64,000 nt of DNA from Micromonospora lutea (GCF_016863535.1 NZ_BOPB01000025.1:124001-188000); one strand, 5' to 3'; positions 45,058-54,059 are shown, counted from the stretch's first letter. The notes: generated from the letters alone by a model not told the origin. Made by a program: numbers and translations.

Positions 45058-45072
45058 ATGCATGAAATGCAT
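45058..45072. promoter_or_regulatory. Repeated ATGCAT in divergent regulator/carbonic anhydrase gap
   Basis: ATGCAT-GAA-ATGCAT, two self-complementary hexamers three bases apart, lies in the only clearly AT-rich patch of this region (45050-45100). TTGACG at 45085-45090 could be a -35 for the anhydrase. Candidate binding site of the winged-helix protein. Confidence 0.4.
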
Positions 45073-45181
45073 ATCACGTATAGCTTGACGTGCGTTATTT
45101 CGCGTGTGACCGTGATGGCAGCCCGTGACCAGCGCCGGCCGGGATGACCAGGCATTCCTCCCAGAGATGAGGTGCAGCCGA

Positions 45182-45880
45182 ATGAGTCGACCCGGAACGC
45201 TCGGTCCCCAGCCCGGGCCGGAACGCGAGTTTCTCACCGCGGATCTTCCCGGCGCCCCGCAACAGGCCCTCGCCGAACTGTTGGCCGGCAATCGGCGGTT
45301 CGTCACCGACACGTTGTGGCACCCGAACCAGAACGCCGGGCGGCGGACCGCCGTCGCGGTCGAACAACATCCCTTCGCGGTGATCGTCGGCTGCTCAGAC
45401 TCCCGGCTCGCTGCCGAGATCATCTTCGATCGCGGACTGGGTGACCTCTTCGTGGTCCGCACCGCGGGGCACACCGTCGGGCCGGAGGTGCTGGGCAGCG
45501 TGGAGTACGCCGTGCTCGTGCTGCGTACGCCGCTCGTGGTGGTGCTCGGGCACGACTCGTGCGGTGCCGTCCGGGCGGCCCGCGACGCACTGACCAACGC
45601 CATCACACCCCCGGGTCATCTGGGCGCCGTGGTCGACGCCGTGGTGCCGAGCCTGCATCGGGCGCAGGATGCCGGAGTGCACGAACTGGACGAGATCGTG
45701 GACATCCATATCGCGCGGACCGTCGAGACGATGCTGGCCTCCTCCGAGACGCTCGCGGCGGAGGTGGGTGCCGGGCGGTGCGCGGTGGTCGGGATGTCGT
45801 ACCGACTGGCCGCCGGCGAGGTGCGGGCGGTGGCTGCGGAACCCGCCGAACTGGTTGGCGCGATGGCGACCACGTCCTGA
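45182..45880 (+). CDS. Beta-class carbonic anhydrase
   Basis: 232 residues. Zinc ligands Cys71 in VGCSDSR, His124 and Cys127 in LGHDSCGAV, with the Asp73-Arg75 dyad. N-terminal AELLAGNRRFVTDTLWHPNQ and VVRTAGHTVGPEVLGSVEYA are typical. Hydrates CO2 to bicarbonate. ATG at 45182 with GAGGT eight bases upstream. Confidence 0.94.
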   Translation: MSRPGTLGPQPGPEREFLTADLPGAPQQALAELLAGNRRFVTDTLWHPNQNAGRRTAVAVEQHPFAVIVGCSDSRLAAEIIFDRGLGDLFVVRTAGHTVGPEVLGSVEYAVLVLRTPLVVVLGHDSCGAVRAARDALTNAITPPGHLGAVVDAVVPSLHRAQDAGVHELDEIVDIHIARTVETMLASSETLAAEVGAGRCAVVGMSYRLAAGEVRAVAAEPAELVGAMATTS

Positions 45881-45881
45881 T

Positions 45882-45903
45882 CGCGACCGCCGTGGCGGTC
45901 GCG
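45882..45903 (+). terminator. Terminator after carbonic anhydrase
   Basis: Perfect 10-bp arms CGCGACCGCC and GGCGGTCGCG starting two bases after the stop (loop effectively four bases). Confidence 0.6.
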
Positions 45904-45932
45904 TGAACAGCGCCACCGCCGCGCCTGACGAC

Positions 45933-45966
45933 GAGGGCCGTTCCGCCAGCCGGCGGAACGGCCCTC
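45933..45966 (-). terminator. Terminator after secreted coiled-coil gene
   Basis: Perfect 15-bp arms GAGGGCCGTTCCGCC and GGCGGAACGGCCCTC with loop AGCC, 19 bp beyond the stop of the minus-strand gene at 45986. Confidence 0.7.
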
Positions 45967-45985
45967 AGCACGTCGGGTCGGGCGA

Positions 45986-47002
45986 TCAGAGCAGCGACAC
46001 GTGGACGTGGTCGGTGTGGTTGGACGGGCCGCTGTAGGAACTCCAGCGCTCCGTCGCCGCGAACCAGATCTGTCGGTTCCAGATCACGTAGTAGATGCCC
46101 AGCCGGTCGGCGTTGCGGACCAGGAAGGCCGCCAGGTTGTTGCCGTAGATCCGGGTGTCGTTGTTGTGCCACGGCCTGAAGCCGCTGTTCTGCAACGACC
46201 AGTCACAGGCTCGGCCCTTGGGATGCTCGAACTTGTCACCGGGGCGGAAGCAGCCGACGAACCGGTTGAATCCGGCCCGCTTGACCTCCTTGTACATGTG
46301 CAACGTGCGAGGAGTGATGCAGCCCGACGTGGTGGGGTCGTTCTGGCTGCACGACTCGGGTTTCCAGCTGCCGTCCGAGGCTCGGTTCGGGGCGACCCGG
46401 GCCACCGGCGAGGTGGCGTCCACCAGCCCGCCGGTCAGGCCGACACCGCCGACCAGCCGGAGCGACTTCTCCGCCTCGCTCTTCTTGCGCGCCATGTCGT
46501 TGGTCAACTTCTTCTGCTCGCGCACCTCGGCGTCGAGCGCGAGCTTGGCCCGTTCGGCACGGGCCTTGACCGCGTTGACCTCACCCAGCTTCTTGTCGTT
46601 GAAGAAGTTCAACTCGTCAAGTGCCGAGGCCCGGTCGATGAACGAGTCCGGTGCGGTGCTCTGCAACAGCATGGCGATCGCGCCGACCCGGCCCGTCCGG
46701 TACGACTGGGTGGCGATCTGGGTGACCTGTGGGGAGAGCGCGTCCAGGTCGGCCTGCGCGGAGCGGACCTCGACCGCCAGTTTGAGCTGGTTCTTCTTGG
46801 ACTTCGCCAGCTTCGCCTTGGCCTTGGAGTAGTCCCGGGTGGTCGCCTCGATCAGATCGTTGAGCATCGGCGGGTCGTCGTCGTGCTCCGCCGGTTTGGG
46901 GTCGTTCGGTGCGGCCGTCGCCGGCATCGGACCGGCGAACACGGCGAACGCGGCGAACACGGCCACCACGGGTGTCAACCAGCGGCGTAGGGGTGCCGTC
47001 AC
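45986..47002 (-). CDS. Secreted coiled-coil protein with ARB-07466-like C-terminal domain
   Basis: 338 residues. Signal peptide (LRRWLTPVVAVFAAFAVFAG, cleavage near ATAAP), a long Lys/Ala/Glu coiled coil (about 45-190) resembling N-terminal regions of NlpC- and RipA-type wall hydrolases, then a C-terminal ARB-07466-like domain with CSQNDPTTSGC, CFRPGDKFEHPKGRACDWSL and SNHTDHVHVSLL. The conserved His and Asp suggest a peptidase-M15-like metal site. GTG at 47002 is preferred because AAGGGAAAACA precedes it; ATG at 47017 lacks one. Probably acts on the cell wall; enzymatic activity unproven. Confidence 0.82.
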   Translation of the reverse strand: MTAPLRRWLTPVVAVFAAFAVFAGPMPATAAPNDPKPAEHDDDPPMLNDLIEATTRDYSKAKAKLAKSKKNQLKLAVEVRSAQADLDALSPQVTQIATQSYRTGRVGAIAMLLQSTAPDSFIDRASALDELNFFNDKKLGEVNAVKARAERAKLALDAEVREQKKLTNDMARKKSEAEKSLRLVGGVGLTGGLVDATSPVARVAPNRASDGSWKPESCSQNDPTTSGCITPRTLHMYKEVKRAGFNRFVGCFRPGDKFEHPKGRACDWSLQNSGFRPWHNNDTRIYGNNLAAFLVRNADRLGIYYVIWNRQIWFAATERWSSYSGPSNHTDHVHVSLL

Positions 47003-47303
47003 TGTTTTCCCTTCCATCGACCGCCGACCGGGTTAGCTGACGGGTTCGGGACGGAAGTGGCCCCTACCGCTTTCGCGGATTCACCCCACGCACCTGGGTC
47101 CCCGGCTCGCCTGACGGCGATTGGGCGGTGGTACCGCAGGCGCCGCTGCGCGCCTTCGGCGGTGACCGGCAGTGAGGCTACCCGACAGTCCAACTGTGCT
47201 TCTACGTCCCGAACCCGACGAGATGCGTCATTTCGTAATCGCGTTGAGTGACCAGCAACACGGTTTCGAACCGCATCAGTCGGGACGGTCACGTTGAGGA
47301 GTG
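47003..47303. other. 301-bp gap, nothing recognised
   Basis: Lies upstream of the secreted coiled-coil gene and downstream of the YibE/F gene. No gene, hairpin or RNA identified. A GGTTTCGAACC segment near 47258 recalls a tRNA T-arm but no tRNA can be built around it. Confidence 0.4.
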
Positions 47304-48650
47304 TCACCATGTGGTGTCCGTGCTCCTGTCCGGGTCGGGCCACCCCGAGGAGGTGGCGGGGGACGTGTTTCGGGTGGGCGGGGTACTGAGGGCGCGCAGC
47401 GACTCGGCCCGGTCCCTCGCGGGCCGGGGAACCACGGGGGTGGGCTCGCTGGTGGAGGTGCCGGCGTCGTCGCGCCCAGCGGTGCTGACCACGACCGCCA
47501 GCGCGGTGGTCAGCGGCACCGCGGCGATCAGGCCGAGCGTGGCCACCACGCTTCGGACGATCTCCGTGGTGAGGAACTCGCTGGTCACGATCTGGCCCAG
47601 GGCGCGGGAATCCGCGGTCAGCAGGAGCAGTAGCGGCAGCGAGGCGCCGGCGTACGCCAGCACGATGGTGTTGACCACCGAGGCGATGTGTGCCCGCCCG
47701 ACCCGGGTGGCCGAGCGGTACAGCTCCCGGCGGGTGAAGTTCGGGTTGGCGTGACGCAGCTCGGTGACCGCGGCGGCCTGGGTGACCGTGACGTCGTCGA
47801 GCACGCCCAGCGAGCCGATGATGATGCCGGCCAGCAGGAGGCCGTGCAGGTCGACGTCGGCGCGGAACATGGACAGGGTGGTGGCGTCCTCGCTGCCGAA
47901 CCCGGTCAGGTGGGTGGCTCCGGTCGCGGCCAGCCCGAGCAGCCCGGTGAGCACCAGGCTGGCGAGGGTGCCGAGGACGGCCACCGAGGTCTGGGCGGAT
48001 ATGCCGTGGGTCAGGTACAACACCACGAACATGATCAACGAGGCGCCGACGATGGCGACCACGAGCGGTGGTCGGCCGGCGCTGATCCCGGGCAGCACGA
48101 AGGTCAGCAGGATGGCGAAGCTGGCGGCCAGGCCACCCAGAGCCGCCAGCCCCCGCAGCCGCCCGAAGGCGATGATGGCGGCGGCGAAGAGCACGGCCAG
48201 CCACACCAGCGGCTTGCCGCGCTGGTGTTCGGCGATGTTGTAGTTGCTGACCGAGGGATCCTCCGGGTCGATCAGCGAGACCAGGATGATGTCGTCGTCG
48301 ACCTCGACCCGAGGTGCTCCCGGCCCGGCCGGGATGGGCGTCTGCACCTCCTGGCCGGCGTCCGGGCCGGTCTGCACCCGAACGGTGACCGTGCCGCAGG
48401 GGCCCGCCGCGGCGGTCGGGGTGCCCTCGGGCACCGCCGGGTTGGGCGGGCAGGGCTCGCTGACCACCCGGGTGACCGTGCCGTGGTAACGGGGGGCGTC
48501 GTCGGCGGCCTCGGGGCGCGGGGCGTCCCGGGGCCAGAGCACGAGGGCGGCGATCAGGGTGGCGAGAAACAGGGGGACCACGGTCACGACGAGGATCCGC
48601 CGCACCCCGGGTGGGGTGGGCGGCGCGGAACGGGTGTGGTCGGCGCCCAT
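47304..48650 (-). CDS. YibE/F-family membrane protein
   Basis: 448 residues. Signal-like first helix, an extracytoplasmic domain (about 40-145) with a CPPNP and GPCGTVTV pair of cysteines, then seven or eight membrane helices carrying the YibE/F motifs (GGLAASFAILLTFVLPGI, LYLTHGISAQTSVAVLGTLA, AGIIIGSLGVLDDVTVTQAA, GRAHIASVVNTIVLAYAGAS). Disordered Pro/Ser/Arg tail. Suspected transporter, substrate unknown. ATG with GGGAG seven bases upstream. Confidence 0.9.
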   Translation of the reverse strand: MGADHTRSAPPTPPGVRRILVVTVVPLFLATLIAALVLWPRDAPRPEAADDAPRYHGTVTRVVSEPCPPNPAVPEGTPTAAAGPCGTVTVRVQTGPDAGQEVQTPIPAGPGAPRVEVDDDIILVSLIDPEDPSVSNYNIAEHQRGKPLVWLAVLFAAAIIAFGRLRGLAALGGLAASFAILLTFVLPGISAGRPPLVVAIVGASLIMFVVLYLTHGISAQTSVAVLGTLASLVLTGLLGLAATGATHLTGFGSEDATTLSMFRADVDLHGLLLAGIIIGSLGVLDDVTVTQAAAVTELRHANPNFTRRELYRSATRVGRAHIASVVNTIVLAYAGASLPLLLLLTADSRALGQIVTSEFLTTEIVRSVVATLGLIAAVPLTTALAVVVSTAGRDDAGTSTSEPTPVVPRPARDRAESLRALSTPPTRNTSPATSSGWPDPDRSTDTTW

Positions 48651-48926
48651 TCAGTGTCTCCCAACGATTTCAGGGCTGAGTACGTGTCGATGGGCGGGAC
48701 GGTTCAGTACCGCTCGACGACCGCTTCGAAGGGCAGCCTGAATGGCCTGAGCGTGGCGGAGTGGCTGCGTACCGTGAGTTGCCGACCGGCTCGCGACGGC
48801 CGTTCGGGCGTTCGCCCGACAGCGACCTCGGGCCGCGAGGTACGGATTTCGGCTGGCCATCGTGTGCGAATGGTAACCAGCCCGACATCCCGACTCGGGC
48901 CGCGAGGGGTGCGTCGGCGGGTCGGG

Positions 48927-49223
48927 TCAGCCGCGCTTCATGAGGCGGCCGACGGCGGCCATCATCTCGGTCGCCATCTCGTCGGCGCGGCCCTCGGCGG
49001 CGCCTTCGTGCATGCAGTGCCGGGCGTGCCCGTCGAGCAGGCCGAGGGCGACCTTGTCCAGGGCGGCCTGGATGGCGGAGATCTGAGTCAGCACGTCGAT
49101 GCAGTAGCGGTCCTCGTCGACCATCTTCTCGACGCCACGCACCTGGCCCTCCACCCGACGCAGCCGGGCGAGGAGCTGGTCCTTGCTGGCGGTGTAGCCG
49201 CGGATCGGCGTGGGTGTGCTCAT
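48927..49223 (-). CDS. csoR: CsoR copper-sensing repressor
   Basis: 98-residue all-helical DUF156 repressor. The Cu(I) ligands of the family are present with exact spacing: Cys41, His66, Cys70 (25 and 4 residues apart). LLARLRRVEGQVRGVEKMV is the conserved first helix. Apo form represses; Cu(I) releases DNA. Divergent from copZ, with two palindromic sites between. TATCCT seven bases before ATG indicates a leaderless transcript. Confidence 0.94.
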   Translation of the reverse strand: MSTPTPIRGYTASKDQLLARLRRVEGQVRGVEKMVDEDRYCIDVLTQISAIQAALDKVALGLLDGHARHCMHEGAAEGRADEMATEMMAAVGRLMKRG

Positions 49224-49230
49224 GCCGGCA

Positions 49231-49236
49231 AGGATA
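49231..49236 (-). promoter_or_regulatory. -10-like TATCCT, leaderless csoR
   Basis: TATCCT on the minus strand lies seven bases before the csoR ATG and next to the operator at 49240. Confidence 0.5.
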
Positions 49237-49239
49237 ACC

Positions 49240-49254
49240 TACCCCTGGGGGGTA
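49240..49254. promoter_or_regulatory. CsoR operator, csoR-proximal
   Basis: TACCCCTGGGGGGTA: the TACCCC and GGGGTA half-sites match the GC-rich CsoR recognition pattern. It adjoins the csoR -10, so would repress csoR. Confidence 0.65.
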
Positions 49255-49272
49255 TGGTACGGTCGATGCGGT

Positions 49273-49293
49273 GGATACCCCCTGCGGGTATCC
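49273..49293. promoter_or_regulatory. CsoR operator, copZ-proximal
   Basis: GGATACCC and GGGTATCC, perfect 8-bp arms with a five-base spacer, 34 bp before the copZ start. Same TACCC/GGGTA core as the first site. Confidence 0.7.
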
Positions 49294-49327
49294 AGGCTCG
49301 CCGCGAGAAGTGTTTGGGAGGGGTTCC

Positions 49328-49537
49328 ATGGTCAGCACGACGTACCAGGTGCAGGGCATGACCTGCGGCCACTGCGTCAGCGCGGTCAGCACCGAGATCG
49401 GTGCGATCGAGGGCGTCAAGGACGTCCAGGTGGACCTGGCCGCCGGTCGGGTCACCGTCACCAGCGACCAGCCCCTGTCCGACGACGCGGTGCGTGCCGC
49501 CGTCGACGAGGCCGGCTACGAGCTGGCCGGCGACTGA
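49328..49537 (+). CDS. copZ: Copper chaperone CopZ (HMA domain)
   Basis: 69-residue heavy-metal-associated domain: VQGMTCGHCVSAVSTEIGAI with Cys13 and Cys16 as Cu(I) ligands. Carries Cu(I) to CopA. ATG with GGGAGGGG upstream. First gene of the copZ-unknown-copA operon. Confidence 0.93.
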   Translation: MVSTTYQVQGMTCGHCVSAVSTEIGAIEGVKDVQVDLAAGRVTVTSDQPLSDDAVRAAVDEAGYELAGD

Positions 49538-49569
49538 GCCGGCCGACGGGCAGAACCGAGGGGTCAACC

Positions 49570-50541
49570 ATGAACACGGCGACGAAGCTGAGCGGCTTCG
49601 CACTCGGCCTTGCGGCCGTGTTCGGTGCCGCGTACGGGGTGGGACAGCTGACCGGCCCGGCGAGCGTGATCACCGCCGGCCACGACAGCGAGGGCGCCGA
49701 CCATGGCGGTGACGCCGGTGACGCCGGTGACGCCGGTGACGAGGGGGCGACCGGGCACCTGCCCGGCGGACTGCTCGTCTCCGACCGTGGCTACACCCTG
49801 GTGCCGGTCAACGCGCCGACGGGTGAGTTCGCGTTCCGGATCACCGGCCCCGACGGCCTGCCCGTGACCGGCTACGACGTCACCCACGACCAACGGATGC
49901 ACCTCATCGTCGCCCGCCGCGACCTTTCCGGCTTCCGACACGTCCATCCGGAGCTGGCCGAGGACGGCACCTGGCGGATCGACTCACCGCTGGACTCCCC
50001 CGGGGTGTGGCGAGCCTTCGCCGACTTCACCCCGACGGGCGGGGAACCCTTGACGCTCGGTGTCGACGTGACCGTCCCCGGCACGCTCACCGAGCGACCA
50101 CTGCCCGCCCCGGCGAGCAGTGCCACCGTCGACGATTACACCGTCACCCTCGCCGGTGACCCGCAGGCCGGGCGTACCGCGACGCTGACGCTGACGGTCA
50201 ACCGCGACGGAGCGCCGGTCACCGATCTGGAGCCGTACCTCGGTGCGTACGGTCACCTGGTGGCGCTACGTCGTGGTGACCTGGCCTACCTGCACGTGCA
50301 CCCCGAGGGCACCCCGGGAGACGGGCGGACCACCCCCGGCCCGCAGGTGAGCTTCGCGACCGAGTTCCCCTCGGCCGGGGCGTACCGGCTCTACCTCGAC
50401 TTTCGCCACCGGGGCGTGGTGCGTACCGCCGAGTTCACGGTGCACGTCGGCGACCCGGGCGACACCACCGGATCGGCCGACGGGAACGGCACCCCCCGGC
50501 CCGAGGACGGGCACGGCAGCCCCGGGCACGGGCACGACTGA
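49570..50541 (+). CDS. Exported protein of the copper operon, unknown family
   Basis: 323 residues. N-terminal membrane/signal segment (LSGFALGLAAVFGAAYGVGQ), a Gly/Asp/His linker with a 9-bp tandem repeat giving GDAGDAGDAGD, then two beta-rich domains with paired histidines (DQRMHLIVARRDLSGFRHVHPEL and YGHLVALRRGDLAYLHVHPE) and a His/Gly tail ending GHGSPGHGHD. The repeated HVHPE motif and position between copZ and copA suggest extracytoplasmic copper binding, by inference. GAGGGG precedes the ATG. Confidence 0.8.
   Translation: MNTATKLSGFALGLAAVFGAAYGVGQLTGPASVITAGHDSEGADHGGDAGDAGDAGDEGATGHLPGGLLVSDRGYTLVPVNAPTGEFAFRITGPDGLPVTGYDVTHDQRMHLIVARRDLSGFRHVHPELAEDGTWRIDSPLDSPGVWRAFADFTPTGGEPLTLGVDVTVPGTLTERPLPAPASSATVDDYTVTLAGDPQAGRTATLTLTVNRDGAPVTDLEPYLGAYGHLVALRRGDLAYLHVHPEGTPGDGRTTPGPQVSFATEFPSAGAYRLYLDFRHRGVVRTAEFTVHVGDPGDTTGSADGNGTPRPEDGHGSPGHGHD
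49708..49740 (+). repeat. 9-bp tandem repeat in exported copper-operon gene
   Basis: GGTGACGCC repeated 3.7 times, in frame, encoding Gly-Asp-Ala units of the linker. Confidence 0.9.
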
Positions 50542-50553
50542 CGGGACCAGACC

Positions 50554-52806
50554 ATGAGTACGAGCCGACCACTGACCTCCGCACCGCATCTGATCGAGCT
50601 GGCCATCGGCGGGATGACCTGTGCGGCCTGCGCAGCCCGCATCGAGAAGAGGCTCAACCGGATGGATGGCGTGCAGGCCACCGTCAACTACGCCACCGAG
50701 AAGGCAACCGTCTCGTACGCCGACCCGGTCACTGCGGACGACCTCGTCGCCACGGTGCAGAAGACCGGTTACCAGGCCACCCTCCCGCCACCGCCCACCC
50801 CGGCCGCACCGGCAGCCGCCGCCGAGCCGGCGGACACGCTGGCCGCGCTGCGTACCCGGCTGTGGGTGTCGGTGGCGCTGAGCGTGCCGGTGATCGCGCT
50901 GGCCATGGTGCCGGCCTGGCAGTTCACCTATTGGCAGTGGCTGTCGCTGACCCTGGCCGCCCCGGTGGTGGCCTACGGTGGGCTGCCCTTCCACCGGGCC
51001 GCGCTGGTCAACCTGCGCCACGGTGCCGCGACCATGGACACGCTGGTGTCCCTGGGCACGCTCGCCGCCCTGGGGTGGTCGGTGTGGGCGCTGTTCCTCG
51101 GCACCGCCGGCACCCCGGGCATGACCCATCCGTTCAGCTTCGACATCGGTCGCACCGACGGCGCCGGCAACATCTATCTGGAGGCGGCCGCCGGGGTGAC
51201 CACCTTCATCCTCGCCGGTCGGTACTTCGAGGCGCGGGCGAAGCGTACCGCCGGCGCCGCCCTGCGGGCCCTGTTGGAACTGGGCGCGAAGGACGTGTCC
51301 GTCCTGCGTGCCGGGGTGGAGACCCGAATTCCGGTCGACCAACTCGCGGTGGGTGACCGCTTCGTGGTGCGACCCGGCGAGAAGATCGCCACCGACGGGA
51401 CGGTGGAGGAGGGCTCCTCGGCGGTCGACGCCAGCCTGGTCACCGGCGAGTCGGTCCCCGTCGAGGTGACCACGGGCGACTCCGTGATCGGCGGTTGCGT
51501 CAACGCCGGCGGCCGGCTGGTGGTCACCGCGACCCGGGTGGGTGCCGACACCCAACTCGCCCAGATGGCTCGGCTGGTCGAGCAGGCGCAGAGCGGCAAG
51601 GCGGCCGCGCAGCGGCTCGCCGACCGCATCTCCGGCGTCTTCGTGCCGATCGTGATCGCCCTGGCCGTCGGCACGCTGGGTTGGTGGTTGGGAACCGGCG
51701 CTGGCCCGGCCGCCGCGTTCACCGCCGCCGTGGCGGTGCTGATCATCGCCTGCCCGTGCGCCCTCGGTCTGGCCACACCGACCGCGCTGCTGGTGGGCAC
51801 CGGTCGTGGCGCGCAGCTCGGCGTCCTGATCAGAGGACCCGAGGCACTGGAATCCACCAGGCGGGTGGACACCGTGCTGCTCGACAAGACCGGCACCGTG
51901 ACCACCGGACGGATGACCCTGCTCGCGGTGACTCCCGCCGAGGGTGAGCAACGTGACGAGGTGCTGCGGCTGGCCGCCGCCCTGGAGAGCGGCTCGGAGC
52001 ATCCGGTCGCCCGGGCAGTGGTGGCCGGTGCCGCTGAGATCGGTGTGCTGCCGCCGGTCACCGATTTCGCCAACGTGGCCGGGTTGGGCGTCACCGGCAC
52101 CGTGGACGGCCGGGAGGTGCTGCTCGGCCGGGCCCGGCTGCTGCGCGAGCGGGATCTGGTCGTACCGGAGGAGGTCGCGCGGGCGGCGACCGACGCGGAG
52201 GCGGCGGGGCGCACGGCCGTGCTGGTCGGCTGGGACGGTCGGGCCCGGGGCGTGCTCGCCGTCGCCGACCAGGTGAAACCGACGAGCCCGGAAGCGGTAC
52301 GGCGGCTGCGTGCGCTCGGCCTGAAACCGGTGCTGCTCACCGGCGACAACGCCACGGTCGCCCGGGCGGTGGCCGCCGAGGTGGGTGTCGACGAGGTGAT
52401 CGCGGAGGTGCTGCCGACGGAGAAGGTCGAGGTGGTGGCCCGGTTGCAGGGGGAGGGCCGGGTGGTGGCGATGGTGGGTGACGGGGTCAACGACGCCGCC
52501 GCGCTGGCCCGGGCAGATCTCGGCCTGGCGATGGGCACCGGCACCGATGTGGCGATCGAGGCGTCCGACCTGACCCTCGTCCGGGACGACCTGCTGGCCG
52601 CGGTCGACGCGATCCGGCTGGCCCGCAGCACCCTCGGCACCATCAAGGGCAACCTGTTCTGGGCCTTCGCCTACAACGTGGCAGCCCTGCCGTTGGCGGC
52701 TGCCGGGCTGCTCAACCCGATGATCGCTGGCGCGGCGATGGCGTTCTCCTCGGTGTTCGTGGTGGCCAACAGCCTCCGGCTGCGTCGGTTTCGGCCGGTT
52801 GCCTGA
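50554..52806 (+). CDS. copA: Copper-exporting P1B-type ATPase CopA
   Basis: 750 residues. One N-terminal HMA domain ([14 protein letters not shown], Cys23 and Cys26), eight membrane helices, the actuator TGES (VTGESVPVE), transmembrane Cys400-Pro-Cys402 in [13 protein letters not shown], phosphorylated Asp444 in [11 protein letters not shown], nucleotide-site SEHPVA and the hinge [13 protein letters not shown]. The terminal helix has [18 protein letters not shown] and these helices are typical of Cu(I) efflux. Last gene of the CsoR-controlled operon, 12 bp after the preceding gene. Confidence 0.95.
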   Translation: MSTSRPLTSAPHLIELAIGGMTCAACAARIEKRLNRMDGVQATVNYATEKATVSYADPVTADDLVATVQKTGYQATLPPPPTPAAPAAAAEPADTLAALRTRLWVSVALSVPVIALAMVPAWQFTYWQWLSLTLAAPVVAYGGLPFHRAALVNLRHGAATMDTLVSLGTLAALGWSVWALFLGTAGTPGMTHPFSFDIGRTDGAGNIYLEAAAGVTTFILAGRYFEARAKRTAGAALRALLELGAKDVSVLRAGVETRIPVDQLAVGDRFVVRPGEKIATDGTVEEGSSAVDASLVTGESVPVEVTTGDSVIGGCVNAGGRLVVTATRVGADTQLAQMARLVEQAQSGKAAAQRLADRISGVFVPIVIALAVGTLGWWLGTGAGPAAAFTAAVAVLIIACPCALGLATPTALLVGTGRGAQLGVLIRGPEALESTRRVDTVLLDKTGTVTTGRMTLLAVTPAEGEQRDEVLRLAAALESGSEHPVARAVVAGAAEIGVLPPVTDFANVAGLGVTGTVDGREVLLGRARLLRERDLVVPEEVARAATDAEAAGRTAVLVGWDGRARGVLAVADQVKPTSPEAVRRLRALGLKPVLLTGDNATVARAVAAEVGVDEVIAEVLPTEKVEVVARLQGEGRVVAMVGDGVNDAAALARADLGLAMGTGTDVAIEASDLTLVRDDLLAAVDAIRLARSTLGTIKGNLFWAFAYNVAALPLAAAGLLNPMIAGAAMAFSSVFVVANSLRLRRFRPVA

Positions 52807-52878
52807 ACTTTTCCGGTTGGCCCCGGCCCAGCTGGGTACCTGACTGTTCGTAGCGACAGAGACCCCCGGGAGGCCGAG

Positions 52879-53052
52879 ATGGGTATCGAGGACAAGCTCA
52901 ACAACACCGCCGAGAACACCGGCGGCAAGATCAAGGAAGGCGTGGGGCGCGCCACCGACGACGAGCGCCTGGAGGCCGAGGGCCGGGGCGACCAGGCCAG
53001 CGCCAACCTCAAGCAGGCCGGCGAGAAGATCAAGGACGTGTTCCGCAAGTAA
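52879..53052 (+). CDS. CsbD-family stress protein
   Basis: 57 residues: GIEDKLNNTAENTGGKIKEG, VGRATDDERLEAEGRGDQAS, NLKQAGEKIKDVF. This is the complete CsbD-like pattern, a small hydrophilic protein often induced by general stress. ATG with GGGAGG upstream. It lies between the copper operon and the MEDS regulator genes; stress-controlled expression is inference. Confidence 0.92.
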   Translation: MGIEDKLNNTAENTGGKIKEGVGRATDDERLEAEGRGDQASANLKQAGEKIKDVFRK

Positions 53053-53067
53053 TCCGGTACGCGACGC

Positions 53068-53101
53068 GACCGCCGGGTCGGCTCATGCCGGCCCGGCGGT
53101 C
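53068..53101. terminator. Bidirectional hairpin between csbD-like and MEDS genes
   Basis: 15-bp arms (GACCGCCGGGTCGGC with GCCGGCCCGGCGGTC, one mismatch) and loop TCAT. It overlaps the stop codon of the minus-strand gene. Confidence 0.6.
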
Positions 53102-54059
53102 AGGCACCCAGCGGTCGACCGGCGGTGAGCCGCAGGGTAAAGCCTTCGGCGTCGCGGTGACTGGTCACGTGGTTGCACGACTGATGCGTGATCCACAGGC
53201 CCAGCCCGCCCGGCGTCCCGTTGGCCGACGGCAGCAGCCCGGCGTACGGATCCACCGGGCCGGTGCCGGTGTCACTGACGGTGGCCACGATGCGGTCCGC
53301 ATCCGCCCAGACCCGGAAGCGGACCGGGGAACGGCCGTGCCGCAGCCCGTTGGTGACGGTCTCGCTGACCGCGACGACGAAGTCGTCGAACTCGTCAGCC
53401 CGTAGCCGGCCCTGGCCAACCTGGTGCACGGCCGCGCGGGCCTGCGCCGCCGTCGGGTCGAGCAGATCGACCAGCGGTGGGGCCACCTGAATCGGATCAG
53501 GGGGCATCGGGCGCACCTGGCTCAGGAAGGTCTCCGGGGCGACGTAGTCGGCACTCGGCACATGCCGCCCGTCGGGTGCGGCGAAGCAGGGATGGGTGGC
53601 GGCGACGTCGGCCAACACCTCCGGCGCGGTGCTCCGGGTGTCGTACGCGCACATGCTCCACAGCGGCCAGTCGTCGTACGCGCGGTTGATCGCCGACTCG
53701 TACCGGGCCCACCAGTCCCAGGTGGGGCCGAGCCCGACCGGCGGCACCTCGCCGATGATCCGGATCTGGGTGGCGCCGTCGGCGACCAGATCGGCGAGGA
53801 GCTGGCGGTACATCCGGATGGCGGCGGTGGGCCGGCCGTAGACGTCACCGCCCGACAGGAACTCGACCTTCGCGTCGGCGGGCAACGCGGCGCGGACCAG
53901 ATTGCCGGTGCGTTCGCCGAGCGCCACGAAGGTGGGCTCGTTCGCCTCGACGCCGCCGATCAGGAACGGCACCACGACGGCGAGCAGTTCCTCCTCGGAG
54001 CGGTAGCAGAGGGCCTCGTGGAAGTAGCCGGTGCGCCCGGCGGCCGGACCAGTCCTCAC
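53100..54059 (-). CDS. MEDS-domain anti-sigma-type kinase (RsbA-like)
   Basis: 319 residues. N-terminal MEDS domain (YFHEALCYRSEEELLAVVVP, FLIGGVEANEPTFVALGER, WDWWARYESAINRAYDDWPL, MCAYDTRSTAPEVLADV), then a GHKL ATPase domain of the RsbW type: DEFDDFVVAVSETVTNGLRH (N box), IVATVSDTGTG (G1) and GGLGLWITHQSC (G2). Such proteins phosphorylate STAS-domain partners or bind sigma factors. GTG start overlaps the upstream MEDS-STAS gene by four bases. Confidence 0.87.
   Translation of the reverse strand: MRTGPAAGRTGYFHEALCYRSEEELLAVVVPFLIGGVEANEPTFVALGERTGNLVRAALPADAKVEFLSGGDVYGRPTAAIRMYRQLLADLVADGATQIRIIGEVPPVGLGPTWDWWARYESAINRAYDDWPLWSMCAYDTRSTAPEVLADVAATHPCFAAPDGRHVPSADYVAPETFLSQVRPMPPDPIQVAPPLVDLLDPTAAQARAAVHQVGQGRLRADEFDDFVVAVSETVTNGLRHGRSPVRFRVWADADRIVATVSDTGTGPVDPYAGLLPSANGTPGGLGLWITHQSCNHVTSHRDAEGFTLRLTAGRPLGA

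Noticed and set aside
47230-47290. tRNA-like GGTTTCGAACC segment
   Set aside because: No acceptor or anticodon stem can be formed around it.
49708-49740. Tandem 9-bp repeat as a possible CRISPR or minisatellite array
   Set aside because: No spacers; it is an in-frame Gly-Asp-Ala linker of a coding gene.
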